Source: Rhodovulum robiginosum (GTDB lineage: Bacteria; Pseudomonadota; Alphaproteobacteria; Rhodobacterales; Rhodobacteraceae). From it: a DNA stretch of 64,000 bases. Positions 9,091 to 16,727 of the stretch are shown here, piece after piece. Below the pieces are notes generated by a model. That model saw only the letters and a program-made list of their open reading frames with translations. It was not told where the DNA came from and did not search any database. Each line of letters opens with the position of its first letter. The stretch's first letter is position 1. Position numbers and translations under genes: made by a program. The stretch covers positions 158,501 through 222,500 of the forward strand of contig NZ_RWGU01000048.1 in assembly GCF_003944755.1 (NCBI RefSeq). The letters are read 5' to 3'.

Positions 9091-10095
9091 ATGGCCGACA
9101 GCCGATTGTCCCTTGCGCTCGCCTCCGGTGCCGCCGTGCTGCCCGCCGATGGCACGATTTGCGTGGTCAATCCCGGCGCGGGCTCTGACCTGACCGCGCT
9201 GCCGGCCGAACGGGTGCGGATCGTCCAGCGGCGAAAGCCCGATCACGACGCCTGGGCGGCGCGCGGCTATCGCGTCGCGGCGGTGCCCGAGGGCGATTGC
9301 GCGCTGGCCGTCCTTTACCTGCCGCGCGCCAAGGACGAGGCGCGCGACCTGCTGGCCGATGCCGTGACGCGTACCCGCGGCGGCCCGGTGATCGTCGACG
9401 GGCAAAAGACCGACGGCATCGACAGCCTGCTCAAGGCCTGCCGGGCGCGGGGCCACGTCGGCGCCCCGCTGGCCAAGGCCCATGGCAAGCTCTTCGTGTT
9501 TGGCGCGGCGCCCGATGCAATGGCCGATTGGCGCGTCGCCGAGCCGGCGCCGATAGAGGGCGGCTTCGTCACCCTGCCCGGCGTGTTCTCTGCCGATGGC
9601 GTCGACCGCGCCTCGTGCCTGCTGGCCGACGCGCTGCCGGGGCTGAAGGGGCGGGTGGCCGATCTGGGCGCGGGCTGGGGCTATCTGGCCGCCCGGGCGC
9701 TGGCGGCCAGCCCAGATATCGCCGAGATGCACCTGATCGAGGCCGACCATGCCGCGCTGGACTGCGCGCGGATCAACGTGGCCGACCCGCGCGCGCGGTT
9801 CCACTGGGCCGATGCCACCCGCTTTGCCCCCGAGAACGCCTTTGACGCGGTGATCTGCAATCCGCCCTTCCACGCCGGCCGCAGCGCCGACCCCGAACTT
9901 GGCCGCGCCTTCCTGCGCGCCGCCGCCGCGATGCTGGCGCCCCAGGGCGCGCTCTACGTGGTCGCCAACCGGCACCTGCCTTACGAGCGCGAGCTCGGCG
10001 CGCTGTTCCGCGAGGTCGCCGAGACCGGCGGCGACGCGGGCTTCAAGGTGATCCGCGCCTCCCGCCCGCAGGGCCGCCCTCGCCCCTCTCGCTGA
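9091..10095 (+). CDS. Class I SAM-dependent methyltransferase, RsmC-like (16S rRNA m2G)
   Basis: Likely N2-guanine methyltransferase of ribosomal RNA. 334 residues with the two-domain layout of RsmC/RlmG proteins: a degenerate N-terminal half (about residues 1-165) and a C-terminal catalytic Rossmann domain. The SAM loop is DLGAGWGYLA, and the catalytic NPPF motif occurs in VICNPPFHAG. The closing ANRHLPYE is also family-like. The ATG at 9091 sits 19 bases after clpS without an obvious ribosome site, so co-transcription with clpS is likely. The exact target base is inferred from family only. Confidence 0.85.
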   Translation: MADSRLSLALASGAAVLPADGTICVVNPGAGSDLTALPAERVRIVQRRKPDHDAWAARGYRVAAVPEGDCALAVLYLPRAKDEARDLLADAVTRTRGGPVIVDGQKTDGIDSLLKACRARGHVGAPLAKAHGKLFVFGAAPDAMADWRVAEPAPIEGGFVTLPGVFSADGVDRASCLLADALPGLKGRVADLGAGWGYLAARALAASPDIAEMHLIEADHAALDCARINVADPRARFHWADATRFAPENAFDAVICNPPFHAGRSADPELGRAFLRAAAAMLAPQGALYVVANRHLPYERELGALFREVAETGGDAGFKVIRASRPQGRPRPSR

Positions 10096-10133
10096 CATCC
10101 CCTAAGCTGCGCGCAGAATCAGGAGGCCCGCCC

Positions 10134-10943
10134 ATGTCGTTCTCGATTGTCGGCAAGACCGCCATCGTCACCGGCGCTGCCAATGGCGTGGGTCTGGCCA
10201 TCGCCCGGCATTTCGCCGACCACGACGCCAACGTGATGTTCGTCGACATGGACGAGGCCCGGTTGATCGACGAGGTCGGCAAGGCGGCCGAGCGCGAGGG
10301 CAATGTCCGCTATTTCGCCGGCGACCTGCGCGAGCGGCTGACCGTCGCCAACCTGCTGTCGGCCACGATCGACGCTTTCGAGCGTATCGACATCCTGGTC
10401 AACGCCAGCCGCCAGATGGTGCCCTCGGACCCGCTCGACCCCGATGCCGACGCGGTCGAGATGCTGATAGAGCAAAACGTGATCACCAGCCTCAGGCTGA
10501 GCCAGATCGTCGCCAAGCGGATGATCAAGCAGGCCGAGGACGAAGAGCTGGAAGAGGGCTCGGCCGGGGCCATCATCAACCTGTCCTCGATCGCGGCGCG
10601 CCGGACCCATCCCAGCCTGCTGGGCTATTCGGTCAGCTCCGCCGCGCTCGACCAGTTGACGCGCTCTCTGGCGGTCGCGCTGGCGCAGCACCGGATAAGG
10701 GTGAACGCCGTCGCCTTCGGCTCTGTTCTCTCGGCCAGCCTCAAAGGCGCGCTGAAGGACAATTCGGACTACCGCACCGATATCTGCGAACACACGCCGC
10801 TTGGGCGCATCGCCAAGCCCGGCGAGGTGGCCGAAGCGGTGCAGTTCCTCGCCTCGGAGGGGGCGCAGTTCGTCACCGGGCAGATCCTGACGGTGGACGG
10901 CGGGCGCACCCTGCTCGACCCGGTGAACGCGCCGGCGCACTAG
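10134..10943 (+). CDS. SDR-family protein with degenerate active site (probable pseudoenzyme)
   Basis: Short-chain dehydrogenase/reductase fold, 269 residues, with an AGGAGG site before the ATG. The NAD(P) glycine motif TGAANGVG is intact, as is the terminal VTGQILTVDGG. Two catalytic hallmarks are altered: the usual YxxxK reads Y165-S-V-S-S169, so the lysine is serine, and the NNAG motif reads NASR (residues 90-93). The region has normal codon use and no frameshift, so the gene looks maintained. Dehydrogenase activity is doubtful; a binding or regulatory role is possible. Convergent with the lipoprotein gene across a repeat element. Confidence 0.85.
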   Translation: MSFSIVGKTAIVTGAANGVGLAIARHFADHDANVMFVDMDEARLIDEVGKAAEREGNVRYFAGDLRERLTVANLLSATIDAFERIDILVNASRQMVPSDPLDPDADAVEMLIEQNVITSLRLSQIVAKRMIKQAEDEELEEGSAGAIINLSSIAARRTHPSLLGYSVSSAALDQLTRSLAVALAQHRIRVNAVAFGSVLSASLKGALKDNSDYRTDICEHTPLGRIAKPGEVAEAVQFLASEGAQFVTGQILTVDGGRTLLDPVNAPAH

Positions 10944-11046
10944 GGTCCGGCCCGACAACGGCAGCCATCCACGGTCTGCTATGCGGACGGAGGAGACGCC
11001 GGTATTGCGGCGGCGCTGGGGGGCTCTGCCCCCCGTCCTCCGGACT

Positions 11047-11114
11047 CCCCCCGGGATATTTGGAGCCAGAAGAAACCGCTGCCTGGTTCTTCTTGGTCCA
11101 AATACCCTGGGGGT
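11047..11114. repeat. Two-armed intergenic repeat, copy A
   Basis: Imperfect inverted repeat between two convergent genes. Left arm reads CCCGGGATATTTGGAGCCAG followed by AAGAA; the right arm, on the other strand, reads GGGTATTTGGACCAAGAAGA. The left arm is preceded by GC-rich inverted repeats (GGGGGGCTCTGCCCCCC and GTCCTCCGGAC). The same arms recur at 18850-18923, 22931-22960, 25887-25949 and 49226-49252. Position suggests a bidirectional transcript end. The rest of the gap 10944-11184 holds nothing else I can support. Confidence 0.8.
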
Positions 11115-11184
11115 CGGCCGCGAAGCAGGGCGAATCCGATGGTCGCAAAGCGCTCTTGGAGAAAACCCGCGCGTTTGGACCGGA

Positions 11185-11586
11185 TCACGGGTTTTGGCGC
11201 TGAACCTCGGGATAAGTCTTGCGGCAGATTGCCAGGTCGCGGGCAGCCCTGCGCGCAAGCTCGGTGCGCTTTTCCTTCAGCCCTGCCAGCTTGCGCCGCT
11301 CGGCGGCGAGGTCGACGGCCGCGGGGCGGGTACGCATCTCGACCTCGCGCACCTGGCAAAAGCCTGAATAGATCCGCCCGTCCTTGCCGCGCCGTGGGCA
11401 GGGCCGCATGCGCCAGACGCTCACCGGCTCGCGCTCCAGCCCGTAGCCGCGCGCCAGCGTCGCCTCGGTATCGGAGGCCAGCGCATCGATCACCCGCAAT
11501 TCGCGCAACGCGTCGGCCTCGCACAACTCGCGCGGCGTGGCGCAGGCGCCCAGCAGGGCGAGGGCACAGAGGGCGAGGGCGCGCAT
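11185..11586 (-). CDS. Small putative lipoprotein, unknown function
   Basis: 133 residues. The N-terminus is a lipoprotein signal (ALALCALALLGAC) with the lipobox cysteine at about residue 15, so the mature protein is probably membrane-anchored. The rest is rich in Arg, Glu and Leu with a likely helical or coiled segment (LAAERRKLAGLKEKRTELAR) near the C-terminus and several cysteines (CEAD, MRPCPRR, GFCQ, ICRK). No known domain was recognised. Convergent with the SDR gene, divergent from hemF. Confidence 0.72.
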   Translation of the reverse strand: MRALALCALALLGACATPRELCEADALRELRVIDALASDTEATLARGYGLEREPVSVWRMRPCPRRGKDGRIYSGFCQVREVEMRTRPAAVDLAAERRKLAGLKEKRTELARRAARDLAICRKTYPEVQRQNP

Positions 11587-11709
11587 TATCGGTCTCCTGT
11601 CAACTGTGGCCCCAGTCTAGGGCGCCCGAGCCCGGCCGGGAAACCCCTGCGGCATGTTGGCACGGCCGGTCCAAAGCTGCTAGGTCTGAGGCACTCGAGG
11701 GAGACGCCC

Positions 11710-12594
11710 ATGACCGAACAGTTCGACGACAAGAAGACCCGCGCCAGCGCCTGGTTCCGCAGCCTGCGCGACGAGATAGTGGCCGCCTTCGAGGCGCTGG
11801 AGGAGGCCCAGCAAAGCGGCCCCTTCGCCGAGGCGCCCGCCGGCCGTTTCGAGGTGACGGAAACCCGCCGCGAGGCCGGCGATGGCGGCGGCGGGCTGAT
11901 GAGCGTGATGCGCGGCGGGCGGGTGTTTGAAAAGGTCGGCGTCAACGTTTCGACCGTCTACGGCACGCTGGGGCGCAAGGCGCAGGCCGCGATGGCCGCC
12001 CGAAAGGGGCTGGAGGGCATGGAGGACGACCCGCGCTTCTGGGCCTCCGGCATCAGCCTTGTGGCCCATATGCAAAACCCCCATACGCCGGCGGTCCACC
12101 TGAACACCCGCATGTTCTGGACGCCGCATGGCTGGTGGTTCGGCGGCGGCACCGACCTCAACCCCTGCCTGCCCTACGACGACGACACCGAGGCGTTTCA
12201 CGCGGTGCTCAAGGAGCATTGCGACCGCCACGACCTCAGCCACTACCCCCGCTTCAAGGCCTGGGCCGACGAGTATTTCTACGTCCCCCACCGCCACCGC
12301 GCCCGTGGCGTGGGCGGTATCTTTTACGACGACCTGAACAGCGGCGACTGGGAGGCCGATTTCGCCTTTACCCAGGATGTCGGCCGCGCCTTCCTGCCCG
12401 CCTACCTGCCGCTGGTCGAAGACCGCCGCGACACCGCCTGGTCACACGAGGACCGCGCCGCGCAACTGGCCCACCGTGGCCTCTATGCCGAATACAACCT
12501 GCTATACGACCGGGGCACGAAATTCGGGCTCGAGACCGGGCACGACCCCGACGCGGTCCTGATGTCGATGCCGCCGCTGGCGAGCTGGCCTTAG
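11710..12594 (+). CDS. hemF: Oxygen-dependent coproporphyrinogen III oxidase
   Basis: Converts coproporphyrinogen III to protoporphyrinogen IX using O2, in the cytosol. 294 residues, the usual size. Family signatures are visible: SVMRGGRVFEKVGVN near residue 65, MVAHMQNPHTP-type sequence VAHMQNPHTPAVHLNTR around residue 120, WWFGGGTDLNP, and the PROSITE-like stretch FKAWADEYFYVPHR with RGVGGIFYDDL. The C-terminus ends in SMPPLASWP, as in close homologues. hemE and hemC lie within 4 kb, forming a loose haem block. GAGGGAGAC precedes the ATG. Confidence 0.97.
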   Translation: MTEQFDDKKTRASAWFRSLRDEIVAAFEALEEAQQSGPFAEAPAGRFEVTETRREAGDGGGGLMSVMRGGRVFEKVGVNVSTVYGTLGRKAQAAMAARKGLEGMEDDPRFWASGISLVAHMQNPHTPAVHLNTRMFWTPHGWWFGGGTDLNPCLPYDDDTEAFHAVLKEHCDRHDLSHYPRFKAWADEYFYVPHRHRARGVGGIFYDDLNSGDWEADFAFTQDVGRAFLPAYLPLVEDRRDTAWSHEDRAAQLAHRGLYAEYNLLYDRGTKFGLETGHDPDAVLMSMPPLASWP

Positions 12595-12627
12595 GCCGGC
12601 GCGACCGCCGCGGCCGCGCCGCCTGGC

Positions 12628-13263
12628 CTATCCCAGATCGGGTTCGGTGGCCTTGAAGGACGCGACGCCCTGCATCGCCTGCCACCAGTCGGCCATGCCC
12701 GGCACCTGCAGCAGCGCATCCTTGTCGGGCGTCAGCGAAATGTAGAACATGATCGGCGCGAGGAAGTAATCGGCGAGCGTCGGGGCATCGCCGGCCAGCC
12801 ATTTCGCCTGACCCTTGTTTTCCATCAGAAGTTCCAGCAGCGTCTTGGCGGCTTTCATGCACTCCGCATGAGCATCGTCATCCGGGCCGCCGATGAACTC
12901 TGGAAAGAGGTGATAGCCGGCCGCGCCGATGAGGGCGTCGTAGCCGTAAGCGTTGATCAGGCTCATCGCCTCGTTCATCAGGGCCTTTTCCCGGGCCTTG
13001 TCCGGAATCAGCGCCGGGTCGGGCCGGGTGTCCTCAAGATACCGGCAAATCGCGTCCGTCTCGCGGATGCGGATACCGTCGATGTCGAGCACGGGAACCT
13101 TGCCGAACGGGTGGCGGGCGAGGTGTTCGGGCTGGCGCGGTTCACCCTCCAGAACGTTGATCTGCGCCTGATCGAAATCGACACCCTTGTCGTTCAACAC
13201 CGTTTTCACGGTTCGAACGTAGGTCGATCCGTCGAAACCATAAAGCTTGGTCTGGTCGGCCAT
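12628..13263 (-). CDS. Glutathione S-transferase family protein
   Basis: 211 residues with the N-terminal thioredoxin-like domain (KLYGFDGSTYVRTVKTVLN, then VPVLDIDG with the cis-proline, then RETDAICRYLE as the glutathione-binding SNAIL-like stretch with Glu-Thr-Asp) and an all-helical C-terminal domain (LADYFLAPIMFYI). Start at 13263 is supported by an AAGGAGGAGGAG ribosome site. Substrate unknown. It is convergent with hemF (33-base gap). The N-terminal catalytic residue is probably Ser/Tyr in DGSTY, but this is inference. Confidence 0.9.
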   Translation of the reverse strand: MADQTKLYGFDGSTYVRTVKTVLNDKGVDFDQAQINVLEGEPRQPEHLARHPFGKVPVLDIDGIRIRETDAICRYLEDTRPDPALIPDKAREKALMNEAMSLINAYGYDALIGAAGYHLFPEFIGGPDDDAHAECMKAAKTLLELLMENKGQAKWLAGDAPTLADYFLAPIMFYISLTPDKDALLQVPGMADWWQAMQGVASFKATEPDLG

Positions 13264-13479
13264 GTCTCTCCTCCTCCTTGGGTGGTCCGGAACACCCGGC
13301 CATCGTCGCCTTGCAGGGCTTGATCTAGCGCGGTCTTCGGGTTCGGACAGAACGGCGCGCGCCCGGCCTCTTGGCACAAGGCGGCGGCAGCGGGCCGGGT
13401 TGGACGAAGGTAACCCTCCAAAAGGGCATCCCCCGGACCGGCCGTCCGGGGGGCGAGAAACGCCTGGCGTCTCGGCCCC

Positions 13480-13750
13480 CAATCGCCGCGAGCAAGACGT
13501 TCACATTCTCCGGGTTCGCATCGGGGTGAAACTTCTCCGGGTTCGCATCGGGGTGAAACCGTGCCCGGGTCTGAAGATATGCGGGCCCTTCGGGAAGGCG
13601 TCCTTGATGCGCTGGGTTTCGTCGATCGACTCCTGCCCGCCGGTCATCATCAGCGAGGGCGCCATGTTGCCCTGCACGCAGCCATCGACCTGCATGTTGG
13701 ACGCACCACACGCGGCGTCGAGCGCCACGCAGGTCGTGGCGAAACCTGCC
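13480..13750 (-). pseudogene. Truncated, frameshifted duplicate of the hemE 3' end
   Basis: On the minus strand this encodes the last third of uroporphyrinogen decarboxylase, closely resembling the intact hemE at 14443-15474. Shared pieces include [24 protein letters not shown] ([10 protein letters not shown] in hemE) and the end [12 protein letters not shown] ([12 protein letters not shown] in hemE). Relative to hemE it has a 12-base in-frame deletion (loss of NSVD), a 27-base tandem duplication at 13506-13559, a lost base in the GGGGG run that shifts the frame, and no stop at the hemE position. No 5' part or start is present, so it cannot make an active enzyme. Confidence 0.85.
13506..13559. 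repeat. Perfect 27-bp tandem duplication inside the hemE fragment
   Basis: Two identical adjacent units (13506-13532 and 13533-13559), each beginning TTCTCCGGGTTCGCATCGGG and ending GTGAAAC. The intact hemE has this segment once, so the duplication arose in the fragment after or during its creation. Confidence 0.95.
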
Positions 13751-13863
13751 CAATCGCGACTCCTTGATCCACCTTGCAACCGGATTTTCCGTCCTGTTCA
13801 GGAACAAGGGCGCGGGTGGTCTTGTTGGGCGGGAGATGGCAAGGAACGAAAGGAGGAAACGAC

Positions 13864-14367
13864 ATGAAATTCCTTACTGCAAGCGCACTTGCCCTGTCCG
13901 TTGCCGCGACCGGCGCGATGGCCGAGAACCACGAGGCCAGCAATTCGCAGACCGGCAACAGCACCATGCAGACCGGCAACGGCACCATGGGGTCGGGCGA
14001 CATGTCCAAGTCGATGGAAGGCCGCGAGGACCTGATTCGCACGCGCGACATCACCGGCGGTGACATCTACACCTGGAACGAGACGCAAGATGAAGTCTGG
14101 AGCCCGACCGGCGTTCATCAGAGCGTCGGCGACAACTGGAACCAGATCGGCGAGATCGAGGATGTGGTCCTGTCGCATGACGGCGAGATGATCGGCGTCG
14201 TGGGCGAAGTCGGCGGCTTTCTCGACGTAGGCGACAAACACGTGATGATACCGGTCGACGACGTGAACCTCGTGGCGGTCGACAACCGCGAATACGCGCT
14301 GGTCACGCGACTGAACGAAAAAGACCTGCAAAACAGGGAAAACGTGGATGAAGGGTTCTGGAACTGA
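13864..14367 (+). CDS. Secreted PRC-barrel domain protein
   Basis: 167 residues from the ATG at 13864, preceded by an AAAGGAGG site. Signal peptide about residues 1-20 ending AMA. A Ser/Thr/Asn/Gly-rich spacer contains a short repeat (QTGNSTMQTGNGTM). The PRC-barrel fold follows: IGEIEDVVLSHDGEMIGVVGEVGGFLDVGDKHV and the strand VDDVNLVAVDN. Related alphaproteobacterial proteins are small periplasmic stress-associated proteins of unknown function. It lies between intact hemE and a hemE fragment, so this segment probably arose by a local rearrangement. A good terminator follows. Confidence 0.85.
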   Translation: MKFLTASALALSVAATGAMAENHEASNSQTGNSTMQTGNGTMGSGDMSKSMEGREDLIRTRDITGGDIYTWNETQDEVWSPTGVHQSVGDNWNQIGEIEDVVLSHDGEMIGVVGEVGGFLDVGDKHVMIPVDDVNLVAVDNREYALVTRLNEKDLQNRENVDEGFWN

Positions 14368-14388
14368 TCCCGGTTCATCTCAGGAAGA

Positions 14389-14420
14389 AGGCCGCCGGGA
14401 TATCTCCGGCGGCCTTTCTT
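14389..14420 (+). terminator. Rho-independent terminator of the PRC-barrel gene
   Basis: AGGCCGCCGG and CCGGCGGCCT form a perfect 10-bp stem around the loop GATATCT, followed by TTCTT. It lies 21 bases after the PRC-barrel stop and faces the end of hemE, so it may also serve the opposite strand. Confidence 0.85.
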
Positions 14421-14442
14421 GTCTCTCAGGGTGCTGCCGGGG

Positions 14443-15474
14443 TTAGCCCCGAAGCGCCTCGAGCATGACGTTCACATTCTCCGGGTCGGCATCGGGGGTG
14501 ATCCCGTGGCCAAGGTTGAAGATATGCGGGCCCTTCGAGAAGGCGTCCTTGATGCGCTTGGTCTCGTCGATCAATTCCTGCCCGCCGGTCACCATCAGCG
14601 AGGGCGCCATGTTGCCCTGCACGCAGCCATCGACCTGCACGTTGGCCGCGCCCCACGCGGCGTCGACCGAGTTGTCGAGCGCGACGCAATCGGCCCCCGT
14701 GGCCTTGGCGAAACCGATGTATTTTTCGCCGGCCTCGCGCGGGAAGGCGATGCAGGGCAGGCCGGGGTGGCGGGCCTTGAGTTCGGCGATGATCTTTTTC
14801 GCGGGCTCCAGCGCGTATTTGTCGAACGCCTCGCCCTTCAGCGAGCCCGCCCAGCTGTCGAAGATCTTGACCACCTCGGCCCCGGCTTCGACCTGCTTGG
14901 ACAGGTATTCGATGGTGGATTCGGTCAGCAGGTCCATCAGCGCGTCGAAGGTGGCCGGGTCCTCGACCCGCATCTTGTGCGCGGGCGCCTGGTCCTTGGT
15001 GCCCTGACCGGCGATCATGTAGGTGGCCACGGTCCATGGCGCGCCGGCAAAGCCGATCAGCGTGGTTTCCGACGGCAACTCGCGCGACAGGATGCGCACG
15101 GTTTCGTAGACCGGGGCCATGTGCTCGTGGATGTCGTCCTTGCCCTTGAGCGGGGAAAGTCCCTCGGGCCCGGTGATGGTCGACAGGCGCGGACCCTCGC
15201 CGGTGACGAACCACAGATCGGCGCCCAGCGCCTGCGGCAGCAGCAGGATGTCAGCAAACAGGATTGCCGCGTCGAAGCCGTAACGGCGGATCGGTTGCAG
15301 CGTAACCTCGGCGGCGAGCTCGGAATTGTAGCACAGCGACAGGAAATCGCCCGCCTCGGCCCGGGTGGCCCGGTATTCCGGCAGGTAACGCCCTGCCTGG
15401 CGCATCAGCCAGACCGGCGGCACGTCCTGGATTTCACCCGCGAGCGACCGCAACAGTTTTTTGGTTTCCGCCAT
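14443..15474 (-). CDS. hemE: Uroporphyrinogen decarboxylase
   Basis: Decarboxylates the four acetate side chains of uroporphyrinogen III to coproporphyrinogen III. About 343 residues from the ATG at 15474; an in-frame ATG at 15480 adds two residues but directly abuts the GGGG ribosome site. Signature [11 protein letters not shown] with the substrate arginines is near the N-terminus, followed by [19 protein letters not shown], and FDSWAGSL. Convergent with the PRC-barrel gene; divergent from hemC with about 100 bases between. Its 3' third is duplicated as a pseudogene at 13480-13750. Confidence 0.97.
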   Translation of the reverse strand: MAETKKLLRSLAGEIQDVPPVWLMRQAGRYLPEYRATRAEAGDFLSLCYNSELAAEVTLQPIRRYGFDAAILFADILLLPQALGADLWFVTGEGPRLSTITGPEGLSPLKGKDDIHEHMAPVYETVRILSRELPSETTLIGFAGAPWTVATYMIAGQGTKDQAPAHKMRVEDPATFDALMDLLTESTIEYLSKQVEAGAEVVKIFDSWAGSLKGEAFDKYALEPAKKIIAELKARHPGLPCIAFPREAGEKYIGFAKATGADCVALDNSVDAAWGAANVQVDGCVQGNMAPSLMVTGGQELIDETKRIKDAFSKGPHIFNLGHGITPDADPENVNVMLEALRG

Positions 15475-15577
15475 CGTCATCCCCGTTTATTGCTGGCGCC
15501 TGTCGTCCCCTGCTTGCGGCAGCATGTCAAGTCGGGCCGAGTTGTCAGGACGACGTGACGCGATTACAGGTAGGCGC

Positions 15578-16528
15578 ATGGCACTGACACTTCCCTCCCC
15601 CGCTTCCCCCCTCAAGATCGGCACCCGCGGCTCGCCGCTGGCCGTCGCGCAGGCCCATGAAACCCGCGCGCGGCTGTCCAGGGCGTTCGACCTGCCCGAA
15701 GACGCCTTCGAGATCGTGGTGATCAAGACCACCGGGGACCGCGTGCTCGACCGCCCGCTGAAAGAGATCGGCGGCAAGGGCCTCTTCACCAAGGAAATCG
15801 AGGACGCGATGCTCAACGGCGATATCGACATCGCCGTGCACTCGATGAAGGACATGCCGGTGGAACAGCCCGAGGGGCTGATCCTCGACACTTACTTGCC
15901 GCGCGAGGATACCCGCGACGCCTTCGTGTCGCTCAATCACGCGCGGCTGGCCGACCTGCCCGAGGGCGCCGTGCTGGGCAGCTCGTCGCTGCGCCGGCGC
16001 GCCCAGCTACTGAACTTCCGCCCCGACCTCAAGGTTGTCGAGTTCCGCGGCAATGTGCAGACCCGGCTGAAAAAGCTGCAGGACGGCGTGGCCGAGGCGA
16101 CCTTCCTCGCCATGGCCGGTCTCAACCGGCTGGGGATGAGCGAGATCGCCAAATCCGGCATCGAACCCGAGGAAATGCTGCCCGCCGTGGCTCAGGGCGC
16201 CATCGGCATCGAGCGCCGCATGTCCGACGACCGCTGCGCGGAAATGCTGGCCGCGATTCACGACACGCCCACCGGCCACCGGCTGGCCGCCGAACGCGCC
16301 TTCCTCGCCGCGCTCGACGGGTCCTGCGAAACGCCGATCGGCGGGCTGGCGCTCTTGGAAGGCGAGCGGGTCTGGCTGCGCGGCGAGATCCTGAAACCCG
16401 ACGGGACCGAGCGGATCGCGGGCGAAGACCGCGCGCCCATCGGCGAGGCCGCCGAGATGGGCCGCAGGCTGGGCGAAAGGCTGCGTTCGCAAGCGGGCGA
16501 AGGATTCTTTGACTGGGTTCAGGGCTAA
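15578..16528 (+). CDS. hemC: Hydroxymethylbilane synthase (porphobilinogen deaminase)
   Basis: Polymerises four porphobilinogens into hydroxymethylbilane. 316 residues from the ATG at 15578; longer frames upstream overlap hemE and lack the family N-terminus. Motifs: KIGTRGSPLAVAQA near residue 12, GKGLFTKEIE, HSMKDMP, and the dipyrromethane-cofactor cysteine C250 in LDGSCETPIGG. Divergent from hemE, so the two genes probably share a bidirectional promoter region at 15475-15577. The 199 bases after it (16529-16727) show no further gene. Confidence 0.97.
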   Translation: MALTLPSPASPLKIGTRGSPLAVAQAHETRARLSRAFDLPEDAFEIVVIKTTGDRVLDRPLKEIGGKGLFTKEIEDAMLNGDIDIAVHSMKDMPVEQPEGLILDTYLPREDTRDAFVSLNHARLADLPEGAVLGSSSLRRRAQLLNFRPDLKVVEFRGNVQTRLKKLQDGVAEATFLAMAGLNRLGMSEIAKSGIEPEEMLPAVAQGAIGIERRMSDDRCAEMLAAIHDTPTGHRLAAERAFLAALDGSCETPIGGLALLEGERVWLRGEILKPDGTERIAGEDRAPIGEAAEMGRRLGERLRSQAGEGFFDWVQG

Positions 16529-16727
16529 GGCACCGGGCAAGACGGCAAACGGCGCCGGGCGGGAAACCCCTGTCCGGCGTTTTGCGTTTCCGCCAGATGC
16601 AGGCACCCCGCCCCGCGACTTCGCGCAGCCCCTTCCCGTCGTCCCGCCGGGCGACCCTGTCGCGTTCCTGCTTGACGGTCCGGCCCGGCAATGCTCGCCT
16701 GACGCGGCCTCTTGAGGAGCCCGCCCC

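Larger units (their letters stand above)
13264..13863. other. 600-base region without an intact gene, between GST and PRC-barrel genes
   Basis: Holds the GST leader, a perfect 9-bp hairpin at 13430-13452 (CCCCCGGAC / GTCCGGGGG), the decayed hemE fragment at about 13480-13750, and the leader of the PRC-barrel gene ending in AAAGGAGGAAAC. Open frames crossing it on both strands show no family resemblance except the hemE piece. Confidence 0.7.

Noticed and set aside
13790..13830. GGAAC-N17-TGTT, similar to the general stress (EcfG) promoter, before the PRC-barrel gene
   Set aside because: One mismatch in the core CGTT, and Rhodobacterales mostly lack the EcfG/PhyR system as far as I know; chance match is likely.
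13774..13863. In-frame extension of the PRC-barrel gene upstream of 13864
   Set aside because: It removes the signal peptide from the N-terminus and has no ribosome site, whereas AAAGGAGG sits directly before the ATG at 13864.
15475..15577. FNR-like half sites (TTGCG ... GTCAA) in the hemE/hemC spacer
   Set aside because: The spacing is wrong for a TTGAT-N4-ATCAA palindrome.
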